Assembly: GCA_000499405.2 (NCBI GenBank)
Contig: HG738139.1
Span: 11,494,616-11,558,615 of the forward strand
Source of the DNA: Onchocerca volvulus
Taxonomy: Eukaryota; Nematoda; Chromadorea; Rhabditida; Onchocercidae
Direction of reading: 5' to 3'
Length of the DNA: 64,000 bases
Numbering within the stretch: position 1 is the stretch's first letter; each line of letters opens with the position of its first letter. Positions 39,608 through 52,867 of the stretch are shown piece after piece. A program made the position numbers and the translations under genes. The notes under the pieces are model-generated. The model saw nothing but the letters and a program-made list of their open reading frames with translations. It was not told where the DNA came from and did not search any database.

Positions 39608-42600
39608 ATAGCATAAAGATTCGTAACTTCAAATGTATTTTGAATTTTTATAGAATGTTTGATTAAAAATAGCACAGATCAAAGATCATATAGAAGTTCG
39701 TAAGCTAAGATAGTTGAATAAATTGAAATGAGAAAAATCAGAAATTCCAAATCATTTATACAAGTAGGTTTACTATTTTTCCATCTTTCATTTCTTTTAT
39801 CATGAATGGATAATTTATTTAATATTTATAATAATGTGATTAAATGTAATTTATTTTAGCTTATATTATATTTTATTTACTTTAGCAACAAATTCATTTT
39901 TTATTTCTGATGTATTATAATTCTGATTCAATTAGTTTTCAAAAATGATTCAACGATATCCAATAAGAAATTTAAAAAAAAAAAAAAATTCAGATAAGTT
40001 TGAAAATTAGTTGCAATCAAATAATTAAAAATTGAGTAGAAAAAAAAAAGGAAAAGATAAAATGATTTTCATTATTATTAATTTATACTTCTTAAAACAT
40101 TTAAAATTTTATCAGAATATCATCAAAGTTTTTTATCAAAAATTTTCATTCAATTTTTCGCGCTTTTTTTTATTTCTGAATTGGAATTTTTTTAAAAAAT
40201 GAATAAATGAAAATTAAATCAAAACGAATCAATGATGGCAAAAACAATGATGGTAAAAATCAAAATAATAATAAAATTATTATAGCAAAGATGACAACTG
40301 TTTTGGTATCGAATGGTACCGAATATTTTATTACTTTAAATAGTTTTATTAAATTTTTATTACTATATTTTACAGAACAATCATTTATCAGATTTCATTT
40401 ATTAAATTATTTTTTAACTTTTATTTAGTAAGTGATTTCATTCATTTTCTTTTTCGTAAACATTTTGCAAAATCTTTTTTATTTTTAAGATTTTACAAAA
40501 TTTCGTTAAATTTACACCAGCAATTGTATTAATTAACTAATTAATAACGTAAATTTTTAAATGTGCATCGATTTCCCTTTCCTATTTTTATTTTTTATAT
40601 TTTCAAATTTTTTTTTGTAACAATTTTCCAATTCTCTTTTCAAAAAAGAAATGAAATATCAATTTACATCAATGAAAGAAGAACAAAGAAAGAAATATAA
40701 TTGAAAGCCGAGAATTGTAAATTTTTGGTGGAATTATATTTATTTGTGTTAAACATAAACTGAATTTCAGCATGATTTTCTAATAAGATTCTATTCTCAT
40801 TTTTAAATTAAATTTTGAATTGATATTTCAGTATTCTAAAGTGAATTGAAATGGAATCGAAATTAAAATGAACACTTAGAATAATGAATTTTGAATAGCT
40901 AAATTTCGAAAGTGCAAACTTTTTTCAAAAAAAAAAAGTTGTAAATTAATGAAACTAAAATTGATAAGTTATTAATTTCAAACAACAAACTAAATATACA
41001 CAGTTTTCTTCTCCTCTATGTGTTAAATTATTTATTTCAAAAATTTTTTGAAAGTTATTTTATCAATTAAATTATCGACTGAAAAATTTACTACTATTCA
41101 CAAAACTGTGCTCAAGAAAGGCTAAGCGAAAAATCAATATTTTAAGCTAATTTATAGCTTTTCAAGAATGATTCATCATTTCAGGATGATCGATTGAAAA
41201 AATGACGAATTTTTATTGGATAAATAAAAACATTCATTCAGTCATAATTTACACTGCAAATTATTCAGTTTATTTCAAAAAAAAAAAAAATTTGTTGTCA
41301 ATGGCGACTAAAATTGATTTTCAATTTGTCTTCCATGAATTAGTCATTCATTTTTTACCGAAAATGGACAGAATTTTCGAAATTATAAATTTTCCAATAG
41401 TAAAATAATCATGAAATAGCAAATTTCGTTCATTTTTTCTAAATTTTAGCATTATTTTTAAAAAATAAATCAATTTTTAAGCAGTATTAATAACAGTAAT
41501 AATTTTGCATCATATATAAATTAAAAAAAAAAAAAAAACAAGCGATTAATTAATATTTTTTTCTTTTTAATATAATTTAGGATTACGAGGAATAAATGAT
41601 CTTTAATGTAATCGATCGTAAAATTATAATCCTTAGCATTAACTAATCAAACATAAAGATCAAAGAATTAATTTACAACAATGCAGTTATTAAGTATTCT
41701 ACTTGTGCACTTCATTGTATTTACTAGTAAAAAGAATTTATAAAAAAAAAAGAAAATAATGGATGTAAGGATGAAAAACAATGTGTTAATCAACTAATCA
41801 AATTAATTATCAATTAAATGATGAGAAATGACATATTCTCACATTTGATTGTCTAGTCTGATCTCGATTTCATGTCAGCCATTGGAAAATCTATAAATTG
41901 AAAATCGATTATATCCGAATTTGAACAATGAACGATGGAAAAGAAAAAAGCAACAGATTAAACGATTAATCGATTAAATGTTAAGAAAAGATGTTATATT
42001 TGTTATATAAATTGCAAAAATGAAGAATAATCCAAAAATTTTATCTTGCCATCAAATATGAAAGCTATCGGAAATCTATGAATTGAATATTAATTTCATC
42101 ATAAAAATATTTACTCGTAATTCCACGCAAATCCCATGAGATAACAAGCAGATAAGAATAAGATTGAAGAGAAATGAATTTAAATTTCATCCCAATTTTC
42201 AGTAAACATTTCAAATACATTAAAGTTAAAATTATTTGCATAAATTTGCCATCAGTAATAATATAAGGCATTTAAGAAAGCTTTTAATAAAAGGCAAATA
42301 TTCAATTATCATTGATAATTATACTAACTACATTTTACACTAAATTTTAATCTAAGCAATTACAACATTCATATATTTGCAAAAGCTGTGGAATAATTTA
42401 AATAAGATAATTTACGAATAATTTAATTAATTTGAATAATTTAATCAAAATTAAAATCTTGGATTAAGATAGCATAGTAGTTATAAATCATGTCAATTAT
42501 GCACATTTATTCTAAAATATCAATACTCAATTTTATGTTTGATTATATTCCTTGATGAAAATGAAACATTTACGAAACTGCCAATATTTCGCCAAAGATT

Positions 42601-43310
42601 GAACAAATTTACCAAAATAGCTTTATTTTCCCCAATTTTTTATCTCAATTTTAATGGTTTTCATGCTACGAAAAATATGATCAATTATTTGTCAAAACAA
42701 TATGATAAAGCTTTCGAAGACATGATAAATAAACTAAAAAACATGAATTATCGTCGACTATGATAATGAATATGAAAAATTTCATTATTCAATTTTATCA
42801 ATTAATTCGAATATCCAGTATTTTCTTATGGCTGAAAAATTTTCGTCCTTTTTTCTTTAAAAAAATTTTTTTTTTCACATCGTTTCCGTGATTTTTTTTG
42901 ATTCTTTTTCGTCTTCAAAAAATCTTATTCCGATTATTTCATAGATCCTAATGAAAATTTTCTACTAATCGCTGTAAAACAGTAATAAATTTTATATATT
43001 CATTATTTAAATATAATATTACTAATGTTGACCGAAATAGTCAGATGTATATTTGAGAAATAGAAAATTTCGTGATATTATTTTAAGTAAAACATTTTTA
43101 AAAATGATATATTAGTACTTCTAGTATGGAATAGGTATTATTTACAAATTTATTCTTATAGCAAAATTTAAAACGATATAACATGAAAAGAAGATTTAAT
43201 TAGATTTTTGAACTAAATAAATCGAATTGAAGAAAAAAACTTAATTTTCGTTAAAATGGTTTCAATTTTTACACTTATAGTGACAGCAGTTAAAAAAAAA
43301 AAAGTGGTGA

Positions 43311-43630
43311 AAAGATGACAGGTGTTTGATGATAAGACAGGTTATGTCAAAGGTTACCGATCAAGGGAGGAGGACGAGAACTTGACATTTGTTGTGAGAT
43401 TGACATATATCCTATTTGACGAGTTGAAATAGATAAAAGAAATTCTGAAGGTGACAACTGTTACTTCTCAATCAACTTAATATCAATTTCAGATTATCAT
43501 CCTTATCTCTTACCGCCCAATGATCAGGTCATCTTTATTTATCATCGCCAGTGACCAGGTCATCATCATTGTTGACTTCTGTCCATTCCTTACTCATTTT
43601 ATCTTCTCTTCATTCCTCCCTTGCTCATTT
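43311..43630. promoter_or_regulatory. GC-richer island with paired AGGTCA half-sites
   Basis: The island contrasts with the flanking AT-rich DNA. CAGGTCATC occurs twice, with AGGTCA at 43526-43531 and 43557-43562, 31 bases apart. Two gacaggt copies (43317, 43336) and a caaaggttac sequence (43349) are nearby. AGGTCA is the nuclear-receptor half-site. An enhancer role is inferred only, since no adjacent gene is known. Confidence 0.3.
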
Positions 43631-45715
43631 GATGCTTATTTTTTTTAATGAAATAATTCTGATTATTAATTATTTTTTAATTATCTGCTGAAAATTTCAA
43701 AATATTTTCATATGAAAAAGGAATTAATCGTTTTCATCATTTGAAAATTTTGAAATTATGATCTTCAAATTAACTTTATTACAACTTTAAGCAAATCCTT
43801 TTCTTTTATTTATATCATAAATCCTAGAAATAATATTTTGAAAATTAAAAAATGGAAACTTTTTCCATATTAAAGAAAAATTTGATGTGAACTAGAATTG
43901 AACTTCGTTGGAGAAATACAATAATTGAATATTTGTGATCGTTTTCAGCATGAAATGATAATTTATAGATGAAAAAAATCATTTCTTTCTTTTATTGAAT
44001 TCCTAAAATTTTAGATATTTTTTACTGTATTGCATAATTTAGTTTTTAAATTTTGATATGATCCTGGAAGAGAAAATCAAATGATCGAGTAAATTCGATT
44101 TAAATAAACCTAGTAAAATTTCGAGATATTCTTAGTAACCAATTATTATTATAATAATATTAATATCTCTATACAAAATGAATCAAAATTTTATTATTTT
44201 TATTGAACTGATATAGGGCAATAAGGAAAGGAAAACATAACTTATTCCATAAAATGCGAAAAAAAACTGATAAGTTTATATGATTTTATCAAATTCAAAA
44301 TTTGAAATCAAGTCTTGAAATCAGTTAATAATTTAATTGTAATTTTCATTTTAAAAAACCAATAAATTTAGTAAATTTCATAAAACTTCTATTTGCTGCT
44401 TACGGATTGTTTAGTGACATTAAGGAAACTTAAAAAAGAAAAATGCTTATCAAATCATGCTAAAATTCTCAGATGATTTCAATTCAAACGATTATACATA
44501 TTTGGATAAGTTGAGAAAGTAAAAGTAATTAAAAAGATTGTAAAGGAATTTAAAAAGAGACTGAAAAAATTTAAGCTAAAATAGATTAGAATGAAAGTTT
44601 ATATATTTTAATAAAAGAAAAAAAAATTGGAAATCAAGAATAGATAGCATAAAAATTGATTGATCGAACTGAGGAAAAAAATTCACTTCAAATATTTTAA
44701 ATTATCATTAAGCATTGTTTATGTCTATCGCAATTTTTCTTGCAAAACTAAGTTAAATTAACAACTGAGTTAAAATTGTGGCAAGCTGAAATAGTTGTGA
44801 AAATTTTTGAAATTATTTCATAAATTCTTGCGAAATTTGATTAGAATAATGTTTTAATATAAATTACCAGCTATGAGTAAGTATGACATAAGTTCTCACA
44901 GTTGCAAATGAAAAATTGAATTTCGCAAGTGTTTTAAAATTTACGGTGGAAAATTTAAAGTTTAGGTTGAAAGTTCAAAAAATTCAAAAGGAAAAAGAAG
45001 ACGCGGTAAAAGGAAAAAAATATAAGAAGGGACAATGCGGTAAAAGGACGAAAGTTGAACAAAATTTTTTATTTCTCGAGAAAATTCATCCTGTGCGAGT
45101 TAAATGCATGTTTTAAGTATGAAACATTGAATTAAGCTAAAGTTCTTCGTAATTTTATTTTTCTTCAATTTTCTTTAAGTTTGATGGATTGATCAGATAT
45201 TTGATTAAATTTTGATAACAATTTCGAAAATATTAAGCGATTAATTCGGTAAAGTTTTTAACATAAAAATTTGACTAAGAGAATGAAGCAATGTTATTGC
45301 TGATAAATTTTTGTTAAAATCATATTATTGATTTTTATAAAAGATATTCAAAAAATTTTGTTCGAAGTTAGAATAAAGTTAATTAATCGCTAGGGAACTA
45401 TTAGTATTGATGATCGTCTGTTGCAGAAGGAAATGAATTTGACAAAGCCTAATGGTCCCCAAACTTTGGTCAACAATTTGCCGTCAAGTTTCATTTCATC
45501 GAACTTGATTCGTTTAATTCTACTTCTTCATGTTTCAAGAATAATTTTCTCTTCTATCTCTTCACTTTTTTCTTTTTTTCTAACGAATTTGGATAATAAA
45601 GAATAATTCTCTTGAAATTTTAAAATTTATTCTATTTTACTAACAAGCATTACAGATAATAAGAATGAGAAATTTCCGGCAAATTTTGAAAAACTTATTT
45701 TATAGATATTTTAGG

Positions 45716-45728
45716 AGGTCAAAGGTCG
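45716..45728 (+). promoter_or_regulatory. DR1-like nuclear-receptor site
   Basis: AGGTCAAAGGTCG is two half-sites in direct repeat with one spacer base, the classic DR1 form bound by HNF4/RXR-type receptors. A single 13-mer can occur by chance. Confidence 0.25.
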
Positions 45729-48479
45729 ATAAAACTAGAGCATTTGAAAAGCGCATAATGAATGATGATATTTATTCGCTTCTATTTTCGTCTTCATTTT
45801 TGATATTTCTAGTGGATGAAAGTTTCAAAACAAAAATAACAAATTTTTTTGCATAATTTGCGATATTTGGGAAAATAACACTTGGAATAAATCATTTGTT
45901 GATTCGGCTAATCCACAAAGTTTGGCGAAAAGTTCAAAGTAGTAAAGGATGAGATTTCGAAGATCACTTAATCAACTCGATTGAATATTTTAAAAATAGA
46001 GTAATCGATAGATAAGGAAATTAAAAAAGACTTTATGAATTAAGTAATCGGAGTAATTAGAATAATCAAATAATTAATAATCCGATTTTGTAATTTTTTA
46101 TTCAAAAATATAAAAGTGAACCGATAAGTAATGAAATGAAAAAGTAGCAAAATTATCAAATAATCGTATTCAAATGCATCCTGCTTAGTTACTTATCAAT
46201 TCAATTTTCAATTAAATGATATGTGAGTAAAAAAAAAAAAAAAATAAAAAAGAAATTGATAATAATCATTTGAGGCCCTATATGGAATTAATTAATTAAT
46301 TTGAAAAAGAGGAGCAGTGAACTTAAATCAATAAAAAATAGATTTTCGATGATAATAAATTTATAAAAATAAAGTCAACATCGACTGGAAAATTTCGATA
46401 AATGATTGATTATCCTTTCATGGTCCAACTTATGCTTATCTAATTGTCCATTATGCTTGGCTCAATTGTTCAATTAGTCCAATTTTACTTTTAGTTATGT
46501 TCTACGCAAAATCCAAACTTTTGTGTTAATGTATTTGCTCAACAAATAAGAGTTTTAACATGTTTGCTTAGTAAATAAGGACTCTGATATGTATATATGC
46601 GATCAATTACCACAATGATTAAGTGAATAAAAATGGAATTCAATTAATTAATTAGTTAAGTAATAGAAATAATATTTTTGCAAAGTAAACAAATAGTTAT
46701 TTTATATTTAAAAGAAAAAAATAACTGCAAAATTTTTTTGGTTTGGATAATGAAATGGAAGATTTAATGAATATGTAAACTGATCTACAATATACTAATT
46801 AATTATTTGAATGGCAAAATATTTAGTTAAAAAAATAAAAATCAAAATTTAAAAAATAAAAATTAATTCTTTAAATATATATTATCCTTTTTTATCTCTA
46901 ATTTGTCGTACTAAATTTCATTTATTTTATGCAAAATATAATAATAATACCTCATGTTTATGCAAACATATGCATAATTTAACAAGAAATTTCCTAATTT
47001 CAAAAATGTCAAATTTATGGTCGAATTTTTAAAAAATGTGAAATTTTAGAAATTAAAATGAAGAATAAAAAAATGATGGAAAAAAAGAAACCATAAAAAC
47101 TTGGAAGCATTGAAATCGAAATGAGAAAAAGAAAAGAAATGAAAGAATTCGAAAGACGGTGTCAACTGTTGAAAGCCGAGTTTAAAATGAGATGAAAGCA
47201 GAAATCGCAAATCAAAATCGTTCTTTGAGTACATCCATAGTTTTTATAATTGTAATTGCTCGCAAAAAGCATCCAAGAAAATATTTGACAAATTAAGAAT
47301 TGCATTTATGGATAAAAGTAATTTATGAATTCCATCTGAAAATTTAAAACTTGCTAAAAATGCTAAAAATTCTAAAATGATTACGAAATAGTCAAATGAA
47401 ACAAAAAACAATAGAAAATCTTACAAATTTGTGAAAAATTGATTCGAATTTGAAAAAATATTATAGATCGTAGTAGTATTTACATTATAATAGTGTCAAA
47501 AAGAAGTATCCATCTTTTTTATTTCATTTTAATTTGGAAGTTCATTTTGTTCTGGGAGAGTGAGAATTCTAAAATGCTATATGTTGAAGATTTGGTTAGC
47601 AAGTTTAATTTGCTTGAATAATTATGAAATAATGAAAAAGATAGTTTTTGTTAAAATGAAAATAGTAAATTACCGAGAGATTGTTATTCATATTGACTTA
47701 ACAGAGAAGTTAATGAAAAAATAATTAAGCTTTTTCAAAAAAGAAAAAAAATGAAAGATCGATACTGCTTTTGAATTGCTTTCCTCAGATTTATGGAATT
47801 ATTTTCTGGAATGAGATGGAAAAAAATAACAAGCCTCATAAGTAAAATTATATTTCAAAATATCATAAACTGATAGTTTCTGTTTTTCTATTTCTATTTT
47901 TCCGATTGAAATTATCCTACAAAGCAGTTTTATGAAAAAAAAAAAAAGGGGAAAAATCATCGTTTATCTTGTAATATGTTGTATTATTACATAATGAAAT
48001 TTTTACTCGTAAAAAAAATCATCATATGTGATTTTAATTAATATCGTATTTAATTTTCTTGATAGAACAAGCAATTAATCACCAGATTAGGTTTGAACTT
48101 TTTTTTTAAAACAATAATTTATTAGTTTCAAAACATTTCAGGGCCTAAATGTGAGCAATAATAATACGTATTTTTTTAATCATCATGTCAACATTTTATT
48201 TTTATCAATGATATAAACATGATGATAAAATTCTTTGTAATTAGAAGAACCTATGATTTCTTAATTTAATTTTTGCACTATTTTTTTTTAAAATTAATTT
48301 TCTACAACAAATATTTTATCATTATTCTTTTTTTCTGGAAATAAATAACATTTTACTAATCTTTGGTAAGTCATATTTAAAAATCATTCAATTCATAGAA
48401 AAAATAATGTTTGCGGTTTTTTCTGAACAAGAAAAAAATGAACGATTGAAAAAGTTTAAACTTTTTACAATAATAAAAG

Positions 48480-48989
48480 TGTCAGTAATACGGTGCAGCA
48501 CGACGCTAAGAAATCTCACTTAAATGAAACGCCTGTTCATTTCATCCATTTCGAAAAATCCGAAGTTTGCGGTGAAATAAGATAGGATGACAGTCAAAAA
48601 AGACAGTTGCTTGCTATTGCATTGTTCGAAATATTCAGCAAAAATTAGTAAAAAGCATTAAAGGAACATTTACCGCATTTAAGCGTGAAATTGTAATAGC
48701 AAAATAGTCGTAACAGTACAAAACGTTGAAATAAAATTAATGGTTATCAATTGTTGGCGAGATCGAAGAAAGAGGAATAAAATAGAAGTTTAATTGTTAA
48801 ATTGCTGACAAATTGTACGCAAACGAACTTATTCAACTCAATTTTGCGTTTACCGATCGTTCATTTGCGAACGATTTCACGATTTACCGAAGATTTTGAT
48901 GGGCATGAAATTATTCTCCTAGTACTACGTGAAAATTTGCTATATCAGTTAATGTTTAACAAATATTTCCTAGATAAAGAAGTGTCAAA
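48480..48989 (+). other. GC-richer island ending in an exon-like open frame
   Basis: From 48781 to 48989 one frame is open, has mixed amino-acid use (a RTISRFTEDFDGHEIILL stretch) and ends exactly at a strong donor, caaagtaagac. A ttttcag acceptor follows at 49109-49115; spliced to it, the frame reads only N-M-P before a stop. No in-frame ATG and no clear upstream exon was found. It could be the last coding part of an unrecognised gene, a decayed exon, or chance. The upstream 300 bases are also GC-richer. Confidence 0.25.
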
Positions 48990-50120
48990 GTAAGACCAAA
49001 AAAAAAAACAAAAGATTACCTCATAATTAAGCGATAAAAAGTTGCGAATAAAATGAAATTTTACTATTGCTGCTGTGTAAATTATAATATAACTTTCTTT
49101 TCTTATCTTTTCAGCATGCCGTAATTTCATGCGAATTTATATTTCGATTTTAAATGTAATATATGACCGTATACTTTTGATGTTCCATTTGACGACACAT
49201 ATCATGATGATTATCGTTCCTTCAATCGTAATTTGAACTTGATACCGAGACATTTTTAAACTTCGGATATATATAATAATAATAATAAATATTCTCGGAA
49301 ATTTGTTATTATTGGAAATCGAATTGACACTTCTTTGGGATTTTCATTTTTTTTTTTTTTTTTTTTTAATGACAGGAATAAAGATCATGCAAAAAATAGA
49401 TTTTATGTGTTCCCGAAAATCAAATTTGTTTGCATAACAATAACTTTATTATATTATCATTCAAAATGCAGGACGCGAAAATGCAGTTAGCGAGAAGAAT
49501 TCAAGATTTTATTCAACTAATTATCAAATTAATCAAAATTATTCATTACTCTATAACAACGATGATTCTTTATTTCAATTAATTTAGCTGAGCTATGTGA
49601 CATCAATGGTATATATCATGAAAAATTTGTGAATTGTGATTAATTTTAATCAATTCTGCAACTTAATGATGTATCCATGATTCAGAATAACAAAAATTGA
49701 CATATCAACGATTTGCTATTTAGTTGATTGTCCTGAACTAATAATATTGTACAAATCATGAAATGAGAAGGAAAACATTTAAAAATAGATGAAAATATAT
49801 TTGCTTAACTGTTCGGTTAATAGAATTTATTTACTACGATAATCGTAATTTGAAAAAAGCTATCGCACAATTTAGTTTTTCGGCGTTTGATGATAACAAT
49901 GTTATAAAAAGCATAAACAAACATAATTTCACACTAATACAACTGATAAAATAGTACCTTCTTGATGAGATAATATTACGAGAAAAGTTCTCTTCTCGTT
50001 GGATAATGAAAATGAGATTGTTGAACATATAAGTACTGAATTTTCTCTTCATAAGTCTTTTATAGAATACAATTCAGCTTCTCTCTATTTTCATTAAATC
50101 TGTCCAACTGCCCCGAACAA

Positions 50121-52180
50121 ATGGCTATTATTTATTATATAATTATCTTTACTTTCGTATTTATTGGAAGCTTAAAATCAGGTTAATTAATTTTCAATAC
50201 TAAATTTTTTTTGACCAAGACAGACTACAATATTTTCAAGTGTGAAATTTTTCTATAATATCAACAAAACTGTTGATTCTTGACTTAAGTTTCATTTCAT
50301 CCAACTTCTTAAGTCTAATTTAGATTGTGTGAACGGTACTTCAAATGGATGCAGTTCAGATGAATTATGCTACCAAACGCAATGTTATCCAAGTTATGGA
50401 CGTAAGTTCACGACATTTCATAAAAAATTAAACTGCGAGTCAGGAAAATAATAAAAAAAAAAATGAAAAATAATTGTATTAACAGCAAAATTCATTTGAA
50501 TAATATTCGCAATTTAAAATGAAGTTGGAATAAACCAGAATGACTGTAAATGATGAACTGTTCAATCAATAAATAACAAAGTCAAAAATACACATTATAA
50601 TTCAATATATTTTAATTAAATTAAATTTTAAGAAATTTTAAACTTTCAGCCTGTGTTAATGGAACATGCGAAAATTTAACATGTATAGCTGAAAATTGTT
50701 TGAACTTACTCACAATTACTACTACACCGAGTATGTTTTGTTTCTTGTGAATTTTTTTGTTATAAATTTGTTAAATTATTGTATTTATTGCAAATATGAA
50801 TAATTTTTCACTGCAAATTACTTTGTTTAAGAAAATGATAATAGCAATAGGATAATGACATTACAATTGATTATTGGTAATTAGAAGATATGCTAATCTT
50901 GACTTTTACATGATGTTGACATGTCTGTTCGACCTGAATATATGTTTTTGATCTGCACATTTTTTCTCAAATTAAGCAATATTTTCCTCTTTTATGCAGT
51001 AATGATTTTATAGTTTTTCATTTGAATTTCGTTTATATTGGTTTAAGTGAACCTTTAGTTGAACATCTATGTTCTTCGGCCGTACAGTAATGCTTACAAA
51101 TGATTTGATATACTGTCACCATATCAGGCTTTTACATCAGATGGTTGTTACTGTAGCAACAAGATTAAGCAAGCAGTTCCTCTCTTCTATTCTTCAAACT
51201 TCTTGCTGGATAAAAAAGTCAAAAGTTATTAAGTAGTAACTTAAAAAGAAGAGAGCAAATATCACATTGATGATCGAAAAAAAAATTAAAGATGAAATAT
51301 ATGGATAGACAAGTTATGAATGAAATTTATAAATATCTTCTTTCCAATAAAATAATACCAATAGAAATAATAAAAATAAAACTGCAAAATTAACATGCTG
51401 AAAATTTATTAATAAACAGATATAAAGGTGAATCTCTTAAAAAAGTTACAGCTAAAAATATGCCAAGTGTAAACAAGCATGCCAGTAGTTAAACAGAATA
51501 AAATAATATAAAGAGTATAAGGTAATAAAGAAGTAATATTATGTTTAATAAAGAAATGATCTTAGATTTCTGTTTCCTTTCCTTTTTTTTTTTCAAGAGC
51601 ACCTTTAATTTTAATGGTAAATTCCAAATCTGTTCAAATCCTATTAATTCAATGGTTAATTAGAACAAACAAATTTCAGTTATAACAACAACAACAAAAT
51701 TAAGTTCAGAAACGACAATACCACCATGTTTGGATAACAGTGCATCAGGCCATTTTAGTGATTGTCGACTGCGAGCATATCTTTGCAACAATCCTCGATA
51801 TTACAATTTAATGACACAACAATGCCCACGCACGTGTAATCGTTGCCCGGGCACTGATTTTACTGCGCAACCACCAATACCAGGTAAATTTCATTTTTGA
51901 AAATATTGCATAAAATAAGCTATTTTAATAAACAAACGTAAGACAAAATAAAAGCAATCAGCTATTTATCTTTCTAACTGAACAGCAAAGTATATTTTTG
52001 AAGTGTTCTCTTCTCATTTTTCTCTTCAATAAATGACATTTTGCTATTATAACAGGTTGTTTCGATCGATCTGAAGCTAATGGTAAATCGAATTGTGCTT
52101 CTTTTGCACATCTGTGTCGGAATCTATTATACATTGAATTCATGAAAGAACAATGCCCACGAACATGTAAATTTTGTTAA
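50121..52180 (+). CDS. Secreted cysteine-rich protein with two ShKT (SXC) domains (five exons, 182 aa)
   Basis: Exons 50121-50181, 50324-50401, 50650-50730, 51680-51883 and 52056-52180 join in phase to 182 codons. Residues 1-20 are a signal peptide. Exons 2 and 3 each carry four cysteines and start with a similar CVNGT motif (Cys 22, 30, 36, 41 and Cys 48, 53, 58, 63), so they look like a duplicated small module. A Thr-rich linker follows. ShKT domain 1 has Cys 90, 102, 109, 122, 126 and 129, and domain 2 has Cys 143, 155, 162, 175, 179 and 182. Both share a QCPRTC ending, and the last cysteine is the C-terminal residue. ShKT domains are widely expanded in nematodes in secreted surface, cuticle or excretory-secretory proteins. 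The fold alone does not show toxin or channel activity. Donors and acceptors are near consensus. Confidence 0.88.
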
Positions 52181-52663
52181 AATAGCATCAATAACCATAG
52201 TATCACTAAGAAAGCGAACATCTTACTGATAAATAACTTATTTAAGAATTATATGCTGAATTCTTGTCTTATTATTCTCATTTATTATTCTGTGTTTTGA
52301 TCAAATCATACGATGCAAAGATTAAAAAAAAAAAAAAAAAAAAAAGATTTCGAACCTAAAATAAAGCTGAATAAAAAAAAAAAAGAAAAACAAACAAAAA
52401 TACATTTGAACAATGAACAATATAAAATCGAAAATTTGGAAGAAAATTTATTACAAACAAATTATATTTTCAAAAACAGTAAGACTGAAATTTGTTACTG
52501 TTATTATAAAGGCAACTAAAAATAAATTTAAATTGACAAAGTAGTTGACAAACTAAATAAATCATAATATAATAATGCACTAATTCCTTGTCAAATAAAT
52601 CGATTAAAAAAGAAATACAGCATGAAAAGTTAAAATAATTCCTAATAAATATATATACTAACT

Positions 52664-52760
52664 GGACCCGGCCATGCTTCGCTTGACTGATCCAGCTAGT
52701 CTATGAGGGCCGGCATGCTTCGCGTGTCCGGCTCCAGCTAATTTATATAAATAGAAATGT
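52664..52760 (+). repeat. GC-rich imperfect tandem pair with a CATGCTTCGC core
   Basis: Two units about 41 bases apart share a GGCC(G)GGC-like start, CATGCTTCGC and CCAGCTA. The patch is very GC-rich in an AT-rich setting and lies about 480 bases after the ShKT gene. It looks like part of a repetitive element, possibly the same one as the inverted-repeat element that follows. Confidence 0.7.
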
Positions 52761-52867
52761 CAATGTTCGTTTGTCAAAAATCTTAAACCTCCGAAAGTTC
52801 TTAAACACGCCTCTTATCTATATTAATTCGAAATCCTGGATATCGGAAAATCATTACCTATTCCTTG

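Larger units (their letters stand above)
33153..50120. other. 17-kb gene-poor region
   Basis: No gene model with paired splice sites could be built here. Most of the stretch is extremely AT-rich, with homopolymers (for example A runs near 33941 and 34765) and the simple repeats listed separately. GC-richer islands stand out at 39130-39340, 43300-43630 and 48480-48990. These may be regulatory DNA, decayed exons or non-coding transcripts. Short frames at 42539-42763, 44916-45116 and 45421-45606 lack convincing support. Confidence 0.5.

Noticed and set aside
42539..42763. Open frame with somewhat mixed composition
   Set aside because: The usable start is not ATG, no flanking splice sites of quality were found, and the length is expected by chance in DNA this AT-rich.
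45421..45606. Open frame after a possible gttgcag acceptor
   Set aside because: The second half is low-complexity Ser/Phe/Ile, and there is no donor or upstream exon.
52313..52519. Lysine/asparagine-rich frame after the ShKT gene
   Set aside because: It is driven by poly(A) tracts. It lies in the likely 3' region of the ShKT gene and has no splice signals.
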